From positions 1 to 46,233 of the forward strand of contig JAEDIC010000016.1 of assembly GCA_016292635.1 (NCBI GenBank): 46,233 bases of DNA. Direction: 5' to 3'. Both the position numbers and the translations under genes were made by a program. This DNA is from Clostridia bacterium. GTDB lineage: Bacteria > Bacillota > Clostridia > Christensenellales > CAG-138. This document shows, one piece after another, positions 1 through 7,762 of this stretch. The notes beneath the pieces were generated by a model that was given only the letters and a program-made list of their open reading frames with translations, did not search any database and was not told where the DNA came from. How positions within the stretch are numbered: the first letter of the stretch is position 1; each line of letters starts with the position of its first letter.

Positions 1-2
1 CT

Positions 3-128
3 GAGCTGAAGGACGACTTCTTATCGACGCAGGCAAAATGCAGACAGGTTCAGCCGTACGACATCAAGCACTATGCCCTTAGTTGGATAGTGGACGGAAT
101 ACTGCGCATCTTCGCCCCACTATGCTGA
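3..128 (+). CDS. Cardiolipin synthase, C-terminal fragment (gene starts upstream of window)
   Basis: An open frame enters from the left edge and encodes the last 41 residues of a protein, ending in WIVDGILRIFAPLC and a TGA stop. Cardiolipin synthases (phospholipase D superfamily, membrane) commonly end in a short basic/hydrophobic tail of the form R(L/I)FAPLL, and the preceding charged stretch (ELKDDFLSTQAKCRQV) also fits that family's C-terminus. The HKD catalytic motifs would lie upstream and cannot be seen, so the call rests on the tail alone. If right, the enzyme condenses phosphatidylglycerol into cardiolipin at the membrane. It is the only plus-strand gene before the tRNA; no clear terminator follows immediately. 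Confidence 0.5.
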   Translation, partial: ELKDDFLSTQAKCRQVQPYDIKHYALSWIVDGILRIFAPLC

Positions 129-451
129 CTCCGAAAAAGATATTTCAAAGGACCGTCATATTCATGCGGCTGTTTTCCCGGTAATAGATTTGTCCATCCG
201 CCATGGTAAAGGAGAATTTTCGCACGTCTAAAATGATGTATTTATCTTGAGAATTTGCAGAAAGGATAGACGTAATGCCGAACGCGTAGTTTAGTACAAA
301 ACAATTGTTAATAGAAATGGAGCGAGGAATCATACCCTTCGCTCCATTTAGCATTGTTGAGTTAATACCTGCCTCACCGTTAGCGAGCGTTGAGACAAAC
401 GACAAATCCGAACCCCTCACCGATTGGTATTGGGTTCGGATTTGATTGCTT
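129..451. other. Hairpin-rich intergenic spacer with possible 62-codon minus-strand ORF
   Basis: No convincing known gene. The stretch is AT-richer than its surroundings and holds two long perfect inverted repeats: 315-325 with 339-349 (11 bp, 13-nt loop) and 404-415 with 432-443 (12 bp). On the minus strand a 62-codon frame runs 333 to 145; its ATG lies in the loop of the first hairpin and its purine-rich ribosome-binding-like sequence lies in the stem, so translation could be gated by folding. The peptide contains a plausible beta-rich stretch (DKYIILDVRKFSF) but I recognise no family. It may be a gene remnant. Confidence 0.4.
404..443 (-). terminator. Possible terminator of tRNA-Ala
   Basis: A 12-bp perfect stem (AAATCCGAACCC with GGGTTCGGATTT) begins 8 nt past the tRNA CCA end on the minus strand and is followed by an interrupted T-rich run. 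The weak U-tract makes it a plausible but not ideal intrinsic terminator. Confidence 0.5.
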
Positions 452-527
452 TGGTGGAGCATAGCGGACTCGAACCGCTGACATCCACACTGCCAGTGTG
501 GCACTCTACCAACTGAGCTAATGCCCC
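452..527 (-). tRNA. tRNA-Ala (anticodon GGC), CCA encoded
   Basis: Read on the minus strand, 76 nt fold into a complete cloverleaf: acceptor GGGGCAT pairing with ATGCTCC, D arm AGCTCAGTTGGTAGAGT, anticodon stem CCACA/TGTGG with loop CTGGCAG, and T arm containing GGTTCGAGTCC. The anticodon is GGC, which reads alanine GCC/GCU codons. The acceptor stem carries the G3-U70 wobble pair that is the identity element for alanyl-tRNA synthetase, which independently confirms the assignment. The terminal CCA is encoded. It has its own strong promoter just upstream (548-576). Confidence 0.97.
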
Positions 528-547
528 GTGCTTTTTGCAACGGTAAT

Positions 548-576
548 ATTATAGTACATCGCTCGTGGTTTGTAAA
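548..576 (-). promoter_or_regulatory. Promoter of tRNA-Ala
   Basis: On the minus strand TTTACA (576-571) and TATAAT (553-548) are separated by 17 nt, placing a start site about 14 nt before the tRNA 5' end at 527. This is close to the sigma-A consensus. Confidence 0.75.
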
Positions 577-583
577 GTGTTTT

Positions 584-1696
584 TTATATATTAGTTTCCC
601 TAAAATACTGATACAACGTGCAGGACATTCCGCCGTTGCTGAGCTTGCGGCGCTTATCCGCCCGCCTGCCGTATACTTTTTCAAATTCACGGTATGCGGT
701 AATAACGCTAACCTGCCAGTTATTCAGGCTGTCAAACTTATTCCGCATTTCCTTATACAGCTTTTCCGCGTCACGCTTTTCAAGCATACGCTCGCCGTAT
801 GGTGGATTGCATACTATAAGACCGCCCGAGGCCTCTGTGTAAAGCTCCTTCAGGGGGCGCACCGCCCAGTTTACCATTACGCCGGCCTTTTTTGCGTGCT
901 TTTTGCAAAGGTCTATGCTGCGAGCGTCAATATCGCTGCCCAGAATATCCGGCTTAATATCCAGTACGCTGTCCCGTGCATGGGCTTTCGCGGCATCAAA
1001 CAGCCGTTTGCCGTCTGCAAAGTCCCAGTCCTCCCCGGCAAAGGGGCGATTTATACCGGGTGCAATATTCTTTGCTATCATAGCCGCCTCGATTGGCATT
1101 GTGCCGCTGCCGCACATGGGGTCTATCAGGGGCCTGTCTCCCTTATAGCGGGAAAGCAGCAGTATGCCCGCCCCAAGGCTTTCGGCAATGGGCGCCGCGA
1201 CGTTGTATGTGCGGTAGCCCCGCCGTGAAAGGCCGGCGCCGCAGCAATCCAGCGCCACAGTGACCACGTCCCTCAGTATGCCTATCTCGATTATAACCTC
1301 CGCCCCGGTTTCCGGCAGCGAGGTCTTATAGGCTTCCTTAAGGTTTTCAACTATGGCCTTTTTTGTTATGCTCTGGCAGTCGGATACGCTGAACAGGGTG
1401 CTTTTTGCGCTTTTGCCGTTCACATGGATAAAAGAGTCTTTTTTAAGATAATCTCTCCAGCGGATAGCCTTTACCCCCTGAAACAGCTCCTCAAATGTGC
1501 GTGCCTCAAAGGAGGATACCTCCATAAGCACCCGCTCCGCAGCCCTAAGCCACAGACAGGCCCGCGCCATATCTTCATAGCCGCCGGTGAAGATAACCCT
1601 GGCGTCCTCCACCTTTTCCACCTCTACGCCAAGCCACTTGAGCTCAAGGGATACCACGCGCTCGAGGCCCATTTTGCAGGTAGCTATAAACCTCAT
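584..1696 (-). CDS. THUMP domain class I SAM-dependent RNA methyltransferase (YpsC/RlmL-N type)
   Basis: A 370-residue enzyme expected to methylate a guanine base of large-subunit rRNA, in the cytoplasm. Residues 1 to about 150 form the THUMP RNA-binding region; the Rossmann methyltransferase domain follows, with the SAM-binding motif DPMCGSGT at 192-199 and the catalytic N-methyltransferase motif CNPPYGER at 296-303. The length matches the Firmicutes YpsC family (about 380 residues). The start at 1696 is chosen because ACAGGAGGAAAA immediately precedes that ATG and because the ATG overlaps the stop of the TPR gene by four bases (ATGA), showing translational coupling; the longer open frame reaching 1777 has no such support. 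It is the last gene of the minus-strand operon that begins at 5641. Substrate position is inferred from the family, not visible here. Confidence 0.9.
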   Translation of the reverse strand: MRFIATCKMGLERVVSLELKWLGVEVEKVEDARVIFTGGYEDMARACLWLRAAERVLMEVSSFEARTFEELFQGVKAIRWRDYLKKDSFIHVNGKSAKSTLFSVSDCQSITKKAIVENLKEAYKTSLPETGAEVIIEIGILRDVVTVALDCCGAGLSRRGYRTYNVAAPIAESLGAGILLLSRYKGDRPLIDPMCGSGTMPIEAAMIAKNIAPGINRPFAGEDWDFADGKRLFDAAKAHARDSVLDIKPDILGSDIDARSIDLCKKHAKKAGVMVNWAVRPLKELYTEASGGLIVCNPPYGERMLEKRDAEKLYKEMRNKFDSLNNWQVSVITAYREFEKVYGRRADKRRKLSNGGMSCTLYQYFRETNI

Positions 1697-3390
1697 TTTT
1701 CCTCCTGTTTGTCCAGCTTCGCAAGGGCGTTGTTGAAGCGGGTCACGGATATGCCGTATTTGCTGCACAGCTCCCACTTGGTAACCTCCAGCCCCCGCCT
1801 GCGGCAGGCCACATATTCTATGGCGGCGGCAAGGCCAAGCACCTGTCCCCGTGACAGTGGACGATAACCATCCAGTCCCTCAACGTACGCCGTCCATATC
1901 TTCATGGCATCCGCCATGCAGTCATTGTCCCTTATTCCCTGCATATATTTCATGCAGGCTTCCAGCACCTCGCCATATGCCTTTGGCATACCCTTTGGCA
2001 GCACCGGCACAAGGCTTACACGGCTCTCCATAAGCTCGCCGTTCACATAGCTGAGGTAGGGTTCCTTTGCGTCCATGGTCTTGAGCAGGGCAAAAGCATC
2101 CCGCTTTATCGCTATGGCCTGTTCCCGCTGCAGGGCAAAATCCCTGAGGATACTTTCCGCAGCTTTGTCCTTAAAGGAGGCTATAAAGCTCAGCATTGCC
2201 CGCTTAACAGATATATCCGGCAGAGTAAGGCCCCATTTGGCAAGGGATTGAAGGTCGCTCCCCGTGTACCAGAGCTTTTGCAGCTCATCCTTCGGGGTGT
2301 GTATGTATTCGTTTATTCGGCGTATGCGCTGAACTATCTCCTCGGGGGGCACCTGATAGTTCAGCACTAGGCTCATCTGCCTGGGCTCTCCCCGCTGCGC
2401 CGCCCGACAGGCGCTGCGGTAGTATGCGGCGATGGTATCCTGCCTGTCTATCTGCAGCAGCTTATCGTAAAGCTTTACTGCGGCAGCATACTCGCCCATA
2501 TGATAATGGCAGAGGGCCAGCCTGTGCATTATTCCCGCCTCGTATGGACGGGACTGGAGCAGTTTTTTAAATATTGACAGGGCCGCGTCAAATTCCCGAA
2601 CCTCCATAAGGGTTACCCCCAAATGATTCAGATCGTCAATATCCTCTGAATCTACGGATTTAAGGTATTCCACCTGTCTCTTTAACCCAAGGTCATCCCT
2701 TGCGCCTCGCATGAACACCGCAAGGTTGCAGTGGGCCTGAATATTGGAGGGATCACGGCGCAAAACTTCACCAACCTGCTCGGTAGCCTTGTCGTAATCA
2801 TGCACGCAATAATAGGCCAGGGCAAGATGGTTGCGGGGAACTATCAGCTCGGGCTGCTCCTCAATAAGCTTTTCAAGGATTTCTATTGCCCCCTTGAAAT
2901 CCTCCTGCTCCATCATCTGGCGGGCTATCTCGGCGCTTTCCCCGGCTTTATCCGGCGCACCGCCAAACCGCACGGCGCTGCCGTCGTCTATAGCCTCCGC
3001 CATGTCGTATGCGGAATAGGCGAACTCCCCATCCGGCTCCAGCTCAAGGTATTTATCAAAGCTCATTCGAGCCTGCTCGTATTCCCGCTGTGCCATAAAG
3101 TTGCATCCCATGCCGAAATAAGCCTCGCTGGGCCTCTCATCCAAATCAAACCTGCTCATCAGCAGCCTGTTGGATTCGTCATAACGCTGCATGGCGGTGA
3201 GTATCTCCGCAATGGCCAGTATGGTTTCGGGATTATCAGGATCCTTCTCAAGGGCGGTGCGGTAGCTTGCCATAGCCCCTAAAAGATCGTTTTTATCCAG
3301 TTTTGTCATGCCGCTGCGCTGATAGAACTCCCCGTTCTGCTCAAAGGAAAGTACCTTCCCGCCCTTTGCGGCTTTCACTTTTTGGGTCAT
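1693..3390 (-). CDS. TPR repeat protein with a C-terminal helix-turn-helix-like segment
   Basis: A 565-residue soluble protein made largely of tetratricopeptide repeats; clear examples are the helices around GAMASYRTALEKDPDNPETILAIA (about 38-62), GAIEILEKLIEEQPELIVPR (about 165-185) and AAVKLYDKLLQIDRQDT (about 300-317). TPR arrays act as protein-binding scaffolds. The last 65 residues differ: they read like the small helical segment with a helix-turn-helix feel (ELCSKYGISVTRFNNALAKL) found at the end of some clostridial TPR proteins. No signal peptide or membrane segment. The gene sits 7 nt after hslO and overlaps the next methyltransferase gene by ATGA, so it is cotranscribed. The specific partner is unknown; given the neighbours, a role with ribosome or protein quality control is only a guess. 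Confidence 0.8.
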   Translation of the reverse strand: MTQKVKAAKGGKVLSFEQNGEFYQRSGMTKLDKNDLLGAMASYRTALEKDPDNPETILAIAEILTAMQRYDESNRLLMSRFDLDERPSEAYFGMGCNFMAQREYEQARMSFDKYLELEPDGEFAYSAYDMAEAIDDGSAVRFGGAPDKAGESAEIARQMMEQEDFKGAIEILEKLIEEQPELIVPRNHLALAYYCVHDYDKATEQVGEVLRRDPSNIQAHCNLAVFMRGARDDLGLKRQVEYLKSVDSEDIDDLNHLGVTLMEVREFDAALSIFKKLLQSRPYEAGIMHRLALCHYHMGEYAAAVKLYDKLLQIDRQDTIAAYYRSACRAAQRGEPRQMSLVLNYQVPPEEIVQRIRRINEYIHTPKDELQKLWYTGSDLQSLAKWGLTLPDISVKRAMLSFIASFKDKAAESILRDFALQREQAIAIKRDAFALLKTMDAKEPYLSYVNGELMESRVSLVPVLPKGMPKAYGEVLEACMKYMQGIRDNDCMADAMKIWTAYVEGLDGYRPLSRGQVLGLAAAIEYVACRRRGLEVTKWELCSKYGISVTRFNNALAKLDKQEEK

Positions 3391-3397
3391 CGTATAT

Positions 3398-4285
3398 TTA
3401 TGCCTTTACGGCCTCCTTTAAAAGATCCTCCAGCTCATCCTCTGTGAAGCTGTATGTTTTGTTGCAGAAATGGCAGGTAAGCTCTGCCCCCTTCTCCTTT
3501 TCCATCATGTCCTTAAGCTCATCATGCCCAAGGGAAATGAGCACCCTTTCCAGCCGCTCCCTGCTGCAGTCGCAGCGGAATTTGGGGCTGAGGCTTTCGG
3601 TAAAGTTTATATCTATGCCGCCGAATATCTTCCTCAGGGCATCCTCAAGCTCAATGCCTTCCTCAAGCATACCCGCCAGCATCTTTACCTCCACTGCCTT
3701 TTCGGTAAGGGTATCTATTACCTCATCCGGGCAGTGCGGCAGGGGCTGAACGATTATGCCGCCGCCCGCAAGCACATGGCCGTCGTGGGGATCCACCCGC
3801 ACGCCAAGGTATACCATGGAAGGCTGCTGCTCGCTTACGGTAAAATACTGGGCAAAGTCCTCGGCAATTTCGCCGGACACCATGTCGCACTTGCCAACGT
3901 AAGGCTCCTTCATGCCAAGATCACGAACCACGGTAAGATCGCCAAACCAGCCCACCGCCATGGAAACATCCAGCTTGCCGTCCGGCCCAAGGGGCAGCTC
4001 CAAAGCGGGCTGCTCAACATAGCCCTTTACATGGCCCCGATTATCCGCCGTGCATACGATATTGCCGGCAGGGCCGCCGCCCTTTACTATGGCGGTAAGC
4101 TTGTGATCCTCGCCCTTGAGCTGGGCTCCCATCATATCAGTGACCAGCAGAGTGCGGCCCAATGCGGCGGTGCATACCCTTGAAAGGCCATGGAGCTCCC
4201 TTGCCTTTTCGCAAAGGTCCCTGCCGGATATGGCTATAAGCTTTACCGTGTCGTCCGCCATCAGCGCTCTTACTATTTTATCCAT
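3398..4285 (-). CDS. hslO: Hsp33 redox-regulated chaperone
   Basis: A 295-residue Hsp33. This cytoplasmic holdase is inactive when a C-terminal zinc centre is reduced and becomes active on oxidation, binding unfolding proteins. The four zinc cysteines are visible as CDC (238 and 240) and CHFC (271 and 274). The N-terminal body carries the family sequence around ATALGRTLLVTDMMG-like helices and the GGGPAGNIV region. The start is the ATG preceded by ACGGAGG; an upstream in-frame extension to 4390 has no ribosome binding site and would overlap the protease-like gene. It lies 13 nt after that gene and 7 nt before the TPR gene. For an anaerobe, an oxidative-stress chaperone fits the flavodiiron protein encoded at 35265. 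Confidence 0.96.
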   Translation of the reverse strand: MDKIVRALMADDTVKLIAISGRDLCEKARELHGLSRVCTAALGRTLLVTDMMGAQLKGEDHKLTAIVKGGGPAGNIVCTADNRGHVKGYVEQPALELPLGPDGKLDVSMAVGWFGDLTVVRDLGMKEPYVGKCDMVSGEIAEDFAQYFTVSEQQPSMVYLGVRVDPHDGHVLAGGGIIVQPLPHCPDEVIDTLTEKAVEVKMLAGMLEEGIELEDALRKIFGGIDINFTESLSPKFRCDCSRERLERVLISLGHDELKDMMEKEKGAELTCHFCNKTYSFTEDELEDLLKEAVKA

Positions 4286-4298
4286 TTCATCCTCCGTA

Positions 4299-4910
4299 TC
4301 ACACGCTGCGGAAGGGCAGCCTGCCCTTCTTCGCGCATTCTTTAAGTCTTTTAATATGATATTCCATAAACCTCTGAGAAGTCCCCACACGGAACATTAT
4401 ATCCCCATCCCCGACGGAAAGACTGCTCTTTGAAAATTTATTGTGCTTATACTTGTATTTATCCCGAAATCCCAGCACATGGCCGAATTCATGCTGCACA
4501 ATGGAGCATACCACGGCCTGACAGCGGTGGTCTTCCATATCCCTGCCGGCGGTGTTTATAAACACATCCGGCATTTTCCATACATATCTTGCAAGCTTAA
4601 GCGCTCCCCTTCGCCGTGTTCCCAGATAGGCACGGCTCACATTCAGCTTTGGGCTGTACCATTTGCGCACAACGGGGATCTTGTCCTCCACCCGCACATT
4701 CACTGCGCCAAAGGAAAACTTATCCGCAAGCTCCACCCTAACGCCTATCTCCACAGGCCCAGCATCGGTTTCATATTCGCCCTCCATTCGATGAAGCCCC
4801 CGAAGCAATATCTCCTTCACAAGCTCCTCATCGCCCCGGCGAATGTCCATATGCAGGGTAAAGGCGCAGATGACCTTTTCCCCTTCCATATATAGCCTAA
4901 GGGGCTTCAC
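4299..4910 (-). CDS. Small metzincin-like zinc metalloprotease family protein, uncharacterised
   Basis: A 203-residue protein with H140-E141-xx-H144-xx-G147-xx-D150 in QHEFGHVLGFRDKY, the extended zinc signature of metzincin-type peptidases in the variant with aspartate as third ligand, as known from snapalysin. About 20 residues later GDIMF (169-173) could form the methionine turn that metzincins place beneath the metal. The N-terminal half (about 10-110) is probably a beta-rich fold. There is no signal peptide, so a cytoplasmic location is predicted, unlike most metzincins. The GTG start at 4910 is preferred: it has GGGAGG 8 nt upstream and overlaps the preceding methyltransferase stop (GTGA); an upstream TTG at 4946 is less likely. 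It precedes hslO by 13 nt. Substrate unknown. Confidence 0.75.
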   Translation of the reverse strand: MKPLRLYMEGEKVICAFTLHMDIRRGDEELVKEILLRGLHRMEGEYETDAGPVEIGVRVELADKFSFGAVNVRVEDKIPVVRKWYSPKLNVSRAYLGTRRRGALKLARYVWKMPDVFINTAGRDMEDHRCQAVVCSIVQHEFGHVLGFRDKYKYKHNKFSKSSLSVGDGDIMFRVGTSQRFMEYHIKRLKECAKKGRLPFRSV

Positions 4911-5641
4911 TTTCGCTTCCTCCCTATAAACTGTATCCTCTGGCAATCCTCTGCCGCCTGCCTCCGGGTAAGAAAGCCATATGCCGCGGCGTCAAAGCCC
5001 GCCTTCTCCATGGCGGACAGCAGCTCCTTTTCCTCATGGGCCCGCTGTATGTGGCTCTCCTCAAAGCGGCGATAAAGCTCGCCCTGCTTTTCATAAAATC
5101 TCAGTTCCATGGAGATAAGTCTGCTTTCCGGGTCGTAGCAGTTTTTCCATATATACGCCCGCTCCCCGTCGTCCTCGGCGAAGGTGTTGCAGTCAAGCAC
5201 GTTTTCCAGCTTATGCCTTGAGGAAATATCAAACAATAGCAGTCCGTTGGGCTTAAGTACGGCATATGCAGCGGAAAAAAAACGCCCGACCTGTTCAAGG
5301 CTGTCCAGATAATTCACCCCATCGCAGGCGCATACTATAGCGTCCTGGGGCCTGTGAAGCTGAAGCTCAGCCATATTCTGGCAGATAAACGGGAGCTTAA
5401 GGGCAGATTTCCTGGCCTTTTCCGCGGCAATTCTCAGCATATCCTCGGATATATCTATTCCTGTCAGAGTGTAGCCCATTTTTGCAAGGCGTATGGTTAT
5501 CTCCCCGGTGCCGCAGGCGCAGTCCGCGATACGCAGGCTGCCCTCCGGCAGAAAGGAGGCGATATACTCCGCCCATCTGTCGTAGTCCACATCCTTCATA
5601 AGGGGATCGTACAATCCCGCAAATTTCCCGTACATCTGCAT
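4907..5641 (-). CDS. Class I SAM-dependent methyltransferase
   Basis: A 244-residue cytoplasmic methyltransferase. The Rossmann SAM site is seen at residues 38-46 (IADCACGTG), with the acidic ribose-binding region TGIDISEDML about 20 residues on and a strand-4 motif DAIVCACDGVNYL near 98-110. The family (Methyltransf_25/UbiE-like, often called YqeM-like in Firmicutes) has no single known substrate; a small molecule or tRNA wobble modification are both possible. It is the first gene of the minus-strand operon, with AGGTG six nt before the ATG and a promoter at 5742-5769. The stop overlaps the GTG start of the metzincin-like gene. Confidence 0.85.
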   Translation of the reverse strand: MQMYGKFAGLYDPLMKDVDYDRWAEYIASFLPEGSLRIADCACGTGEITIRLAKMGYTLTGIDISEDMLRIAAEKARKSALKLPFICQNMAELQLHRPQDAIVCACDGVNYLDSLEQVGRFFSAAYAVLKPNGLLLFDISSRHKLENVLDCNTFAEDDGERAYIWKNCYDPESRLISMELRFYEKQGELYRRFEESHIQRAHEEKELLSAMEKAGFDAAAYGFLTRRQAAEDCQRIQFIGRKRK

Positions 5642-5720
5642 AATACACCTATGATATCATTTTACCTTATAATATACCCCATCCGCCGTCCTTACGCAAT
5701 AGTCCCGGAGAGCGGGATAT

Positions 5721-5769
5721 TTGCCATACGGTATCGAAAGTAGTATAATTATTTTGTTAATCCGGGCAA
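5721..5769. promoter_or_regulatory. Overlapping divergent promoters
   Basis: Plus strand: TTGCCA (5721-5726), 17 nt, TATAAT (5744-5749), serving the LCP gene at 5806. Minus strand: TTGCCC (5769-5764), 16 nt, TATACT (5747-5742), serving the methyltransferase-hslO operon at 5641. The two -10 boxes share bases, so the polymerases must compete. A further TGATATAAT at 5786-5794 is too close to the start codon to be a useful plus promoter. Confidence 0.75.
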
Positions 5770-5805
5770 GCTAATTCAATGTGTATGATATAATTTAGAG
5801 GTGCT

Positions 5806-7062
5806 ATGGAAGAAGAAAGAGATAACAGCCCCCTGGGCAAAAAAATAATATGGATACTGCTGGCGGTAATAGTCGTTGCCCTTGCCGCTGTGATAATACT
5901 GGGCGTAAATCTGCTGAACAGCATAAACAGGCCGGGTGAAACTCCAATATTCGAAGCCACGGAGGATGATATTCTTATCACCCCCTCCCCCTTGCCCACC
6001 TCTGCCGCAACTCCCGCTCCTTCCGCAACGCCGGAGCTAACCCCAATACCCATGAGCGAGGTATACGAGCAGACATGGCTGGACCCCGTAACCCTTTCCA
6101 CCATGGAAACCAACAGGACGGACAACCGCTACATTCACATTCTGCTTATAGGTGTGGACAGGCGCACCTCCTCCGGCAATTCAAACACGGATACCATGAT
6201 GATTGCCACCATAGACACGGTGCACAACAGCCTTAAGCTCACCTCCCTCATGCGGGATATGCTGATAAACATCCCGGGCGAGGGCTATGGCAAAATGAAT
6301 TCCGCCGCAGTGAAGGGCGGCACTGAGCTGCTGTTTGAAACCATAAACAGCAACTTCTGTCTGAACCTCTCCGAATATGTGCTGGTTGATTTCACCATGT
6401 TTGAAAGGATTGTGGATGAGATGGGCGGCGTTACCGTAAGGATGACCTCTGAGGAGATAAGCGCCGCCAACGACTGCATTGCCGGTCTCAACAAACAGCG
6501 GGGCATTGCGGACACATGGGACGGCTTTATATTCGCCGAGCCGGGCAACGTAAAGCTTACCGGCAAGCAGGCGCTGGGTTTTGCCCGGGTGCGCAAGATA
6601 GACAGCGACTTTTCCCGCACCGAGCGCCAGTTTGACCTGCTGAATAACATATACGCAAAGTTCCGCTCCCTTGACACTGCAAAGCAGTATAAACTCATCG
6701 AGCAAATACTGCCCATGGTGGAAACAAACATGACCAATCAGCGCATAATCGACTGCGCTGCCAAGGTTCTTGGCATGGATATAGGCGGAATGCTGTACTG
6801 CCGCATTCCGGGGGACGATCTTTACCGATCCTCAAAGTATGGCGGCAAGTCCGTGATTCTTGCGGATATGCCCGCCAACGCCGCCATGCTCCACAGCTTC
6901 ATATTCCAATCCGCAGAGCAGGCCGAGGAAGCCTCCGTGCTCAAGCCCGGAGCCTCCCTGCCTCCCCGCACCCCAACCATATACCAGGGCGCAGACGGCA
7001 ACTATTACTACTATTCCAACAACATGCCCGCATATACCGTTACGCCGGCCCCCTTCGAATAG
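5806..7062 (+). CDS. LytR-CpsA-Psr (LCP) family cell-wall glycopolymer transferase
   Basis: A 418-residue membrane-anchored protein of the LCP family, which attaches teichoic acids or capsular polymers to peptidoglycan using a polyprenyl-phosphate-linked donor. Residues 1-12 are cytoplasmic, about 13-36 form one transmembrane helix (IIWILLAVIVVALAAVIILG), then a Pro/Thr-rich linker leads to the LCP domain, which starts near IHILLIGVDRR and contains SNTDTMMIATID, LTSLMRDMLINIP and a later RTERQ-type motif (SDFSRTERQFDLL) with the arginines and aspartates that contact the phosphates. The tail after about 370 is Pro/Tyr-rich and low complexity. GAGGTG lies just before the ATG. A terminator hairpin follows at 7091. 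Confidence 0.93.
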   Translation: MEEERDNSPLGKKIIWILLAVIVVALAAVIILGVNLLNSINRPGETPIFEATEDDILITPSPLPTSAATPAPSATPELTPIPMSEVYEQTWLDPVTLSTMETNRTDNRYIHILLIGVDRRTSSGNSNTDTMMIATIDTVHNSLKLTSLMRDMLINIPGEGYGKMNSAAVKGGTELLFETINSNFCLNLSEYVLVDFTMFERIVDEMGGVTVRMTSEEISAANDCIAGLNKQRGIADTWDGFIFAEPGNVKLTGKQALGFARVRKIDSDFSRTERQFDLLNNIYAKFRSLDTAKQYKLIEQILPMVETNMTNQRIIDCAAKVLGMDIGGMLYCRIPGDDLYRSSKYGGKSVILADMPANAAMLHSFIFQSAEQAEEASVLKPGASLPPRTPTIYQGADGNYYYYSNNMPAYTVTPAPFE

Positions 7063-7090
7063 AGTTATTTATACATTAACAAAATCATAA

Positions 7091-7126
7091 GCGCCGCCAT
7101 AAAATGAATATATGGCGACGCTTTTT
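7091..7126 (+). terminator. Terminator of the LCP gene, overlapping the next start codon
   Basis: GCGCCGCCAT (7091-7100) pairs with ATGGCGACGC (7112-7121) with one mismatch, followed by TTTTT. The 3' arm contains the putative ATG of the next ORF at 7112. Confidence 0.75.
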
Positions 7127-7729
7127 GTATTCGATAAAACACAAGACAGCTTTTCGGCGGTAAGCCCTTCCCCGCTTAGGTCCGGCGACGATATAGCATG
7201 GACAGACGCCGCCTTTATTGCCGCCTGCAAGGAGCTTTGCGGTCGGTTCGAGCTGAAGCTGAGCCGATCATTTCGCCCTGTTCGTCCCGGCTGTATGGAT
7301 GGGTTTTCCGCCCATCACGCAGGCCTTGCCGGTGATTTTACTTTGCTCTCCCCCTGCAAAAATCTTGCCGCCCGGCAAAACGAGATACGCCGCTGGTGCG
7401 TAAAGAGCGGCCTTTTCTCCTGTGTCCAGCCCCAATACCGCACACCCCTCTGGGTACACGCAGAGGTGTCCGTAACTCAGCCCGCTTCTCTGCTTGTACC
7501 GTATCCTGCCCTTTTCCCGGGAAATATGGGGGTTCATGTGTTTATTCTGCAGCGCTGTCTGAATATCGCAGGGTTTCCCTGCCTCCTTTGCGGCGGTTTC
7601 AATGCGGACACGGAAGCCGCCCTCCGGGATTTTCGGCGGGCCGTCGGCCTTTCGCCCGAAAATATCATTGACGCACAATGCTGGCTGAAGCTGATGGAAC
7701 AGGTGCGCAGTGCGGCAAAGCAAAGCTAA
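7112..7729 (+). CDS. M15-like peptidase plus peptidoglycan-binding domain protein
   Basis: A 205-residue protein in two parts. Residues about 40-122 resemble the D-Ala-D-Ala carboxypeptidase/M15 fold: SAHHAGLAGDF provides the SxHxxGxAxD-type zinc motif and PLWVHAEV the later histidine. Residues about 135-200 look like a PG_binding_1 domain (GVHVFILQRCLNIAGF, then ADTEAALRDFRRAVGL). Together this suggests trimming or binding of peptidoglycan stem peptides or spores. Oddities: no signal peptide, several cysteines, no good ribosome binding site before the ATG at 7112, and the ATG lies inside the LCP terminator stem, so the real start may be later or expression may depend on read-through. It converges with tmk across a shared terminator. 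Confidence 0.65.
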   Translation: MATLFVFDKTQDSFSAVSPSPLRSGDDIAWTDAAFIAACKELCGRFELKLSRSFRPVRPGCMDGFSAHHAGLAGDFTLLSPCKNLAARQNEIRRWCVKSGLFSCVQPQYRTPLWVHAEVSVTQPASLLVPYPALFPGNMGVHVFILQRCLNIAGFPCLLCGGFNADTEAALRDFRRAVGLSPENIIDAQCWLKLMEQVRSAAKQS

Positions 7730-7756
7730 AAACCGCATCGCTGCGGTTTTTATTTT
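7728..7756. terminator. Bidirectional terminator between convergent genes
   Basis: AAAAACCGC (7728-7736) pairs with GCGGTTTTT (7743-7751) around a short loop, followed by TATTTT. The A- and T-runs on both sides let it serve the plus gene ending at 7729 and the minus gene ending at 7763. Confidence 0.85.
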
Positions 7757-7762
7757 GCTTTG

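Noticed and set aside
521..1228. Plus-strand frame opposite the THUMP methyltransferase
   Set aside because: Covers the tRNA and antisense of a recognised gene, with no recognisable domain.
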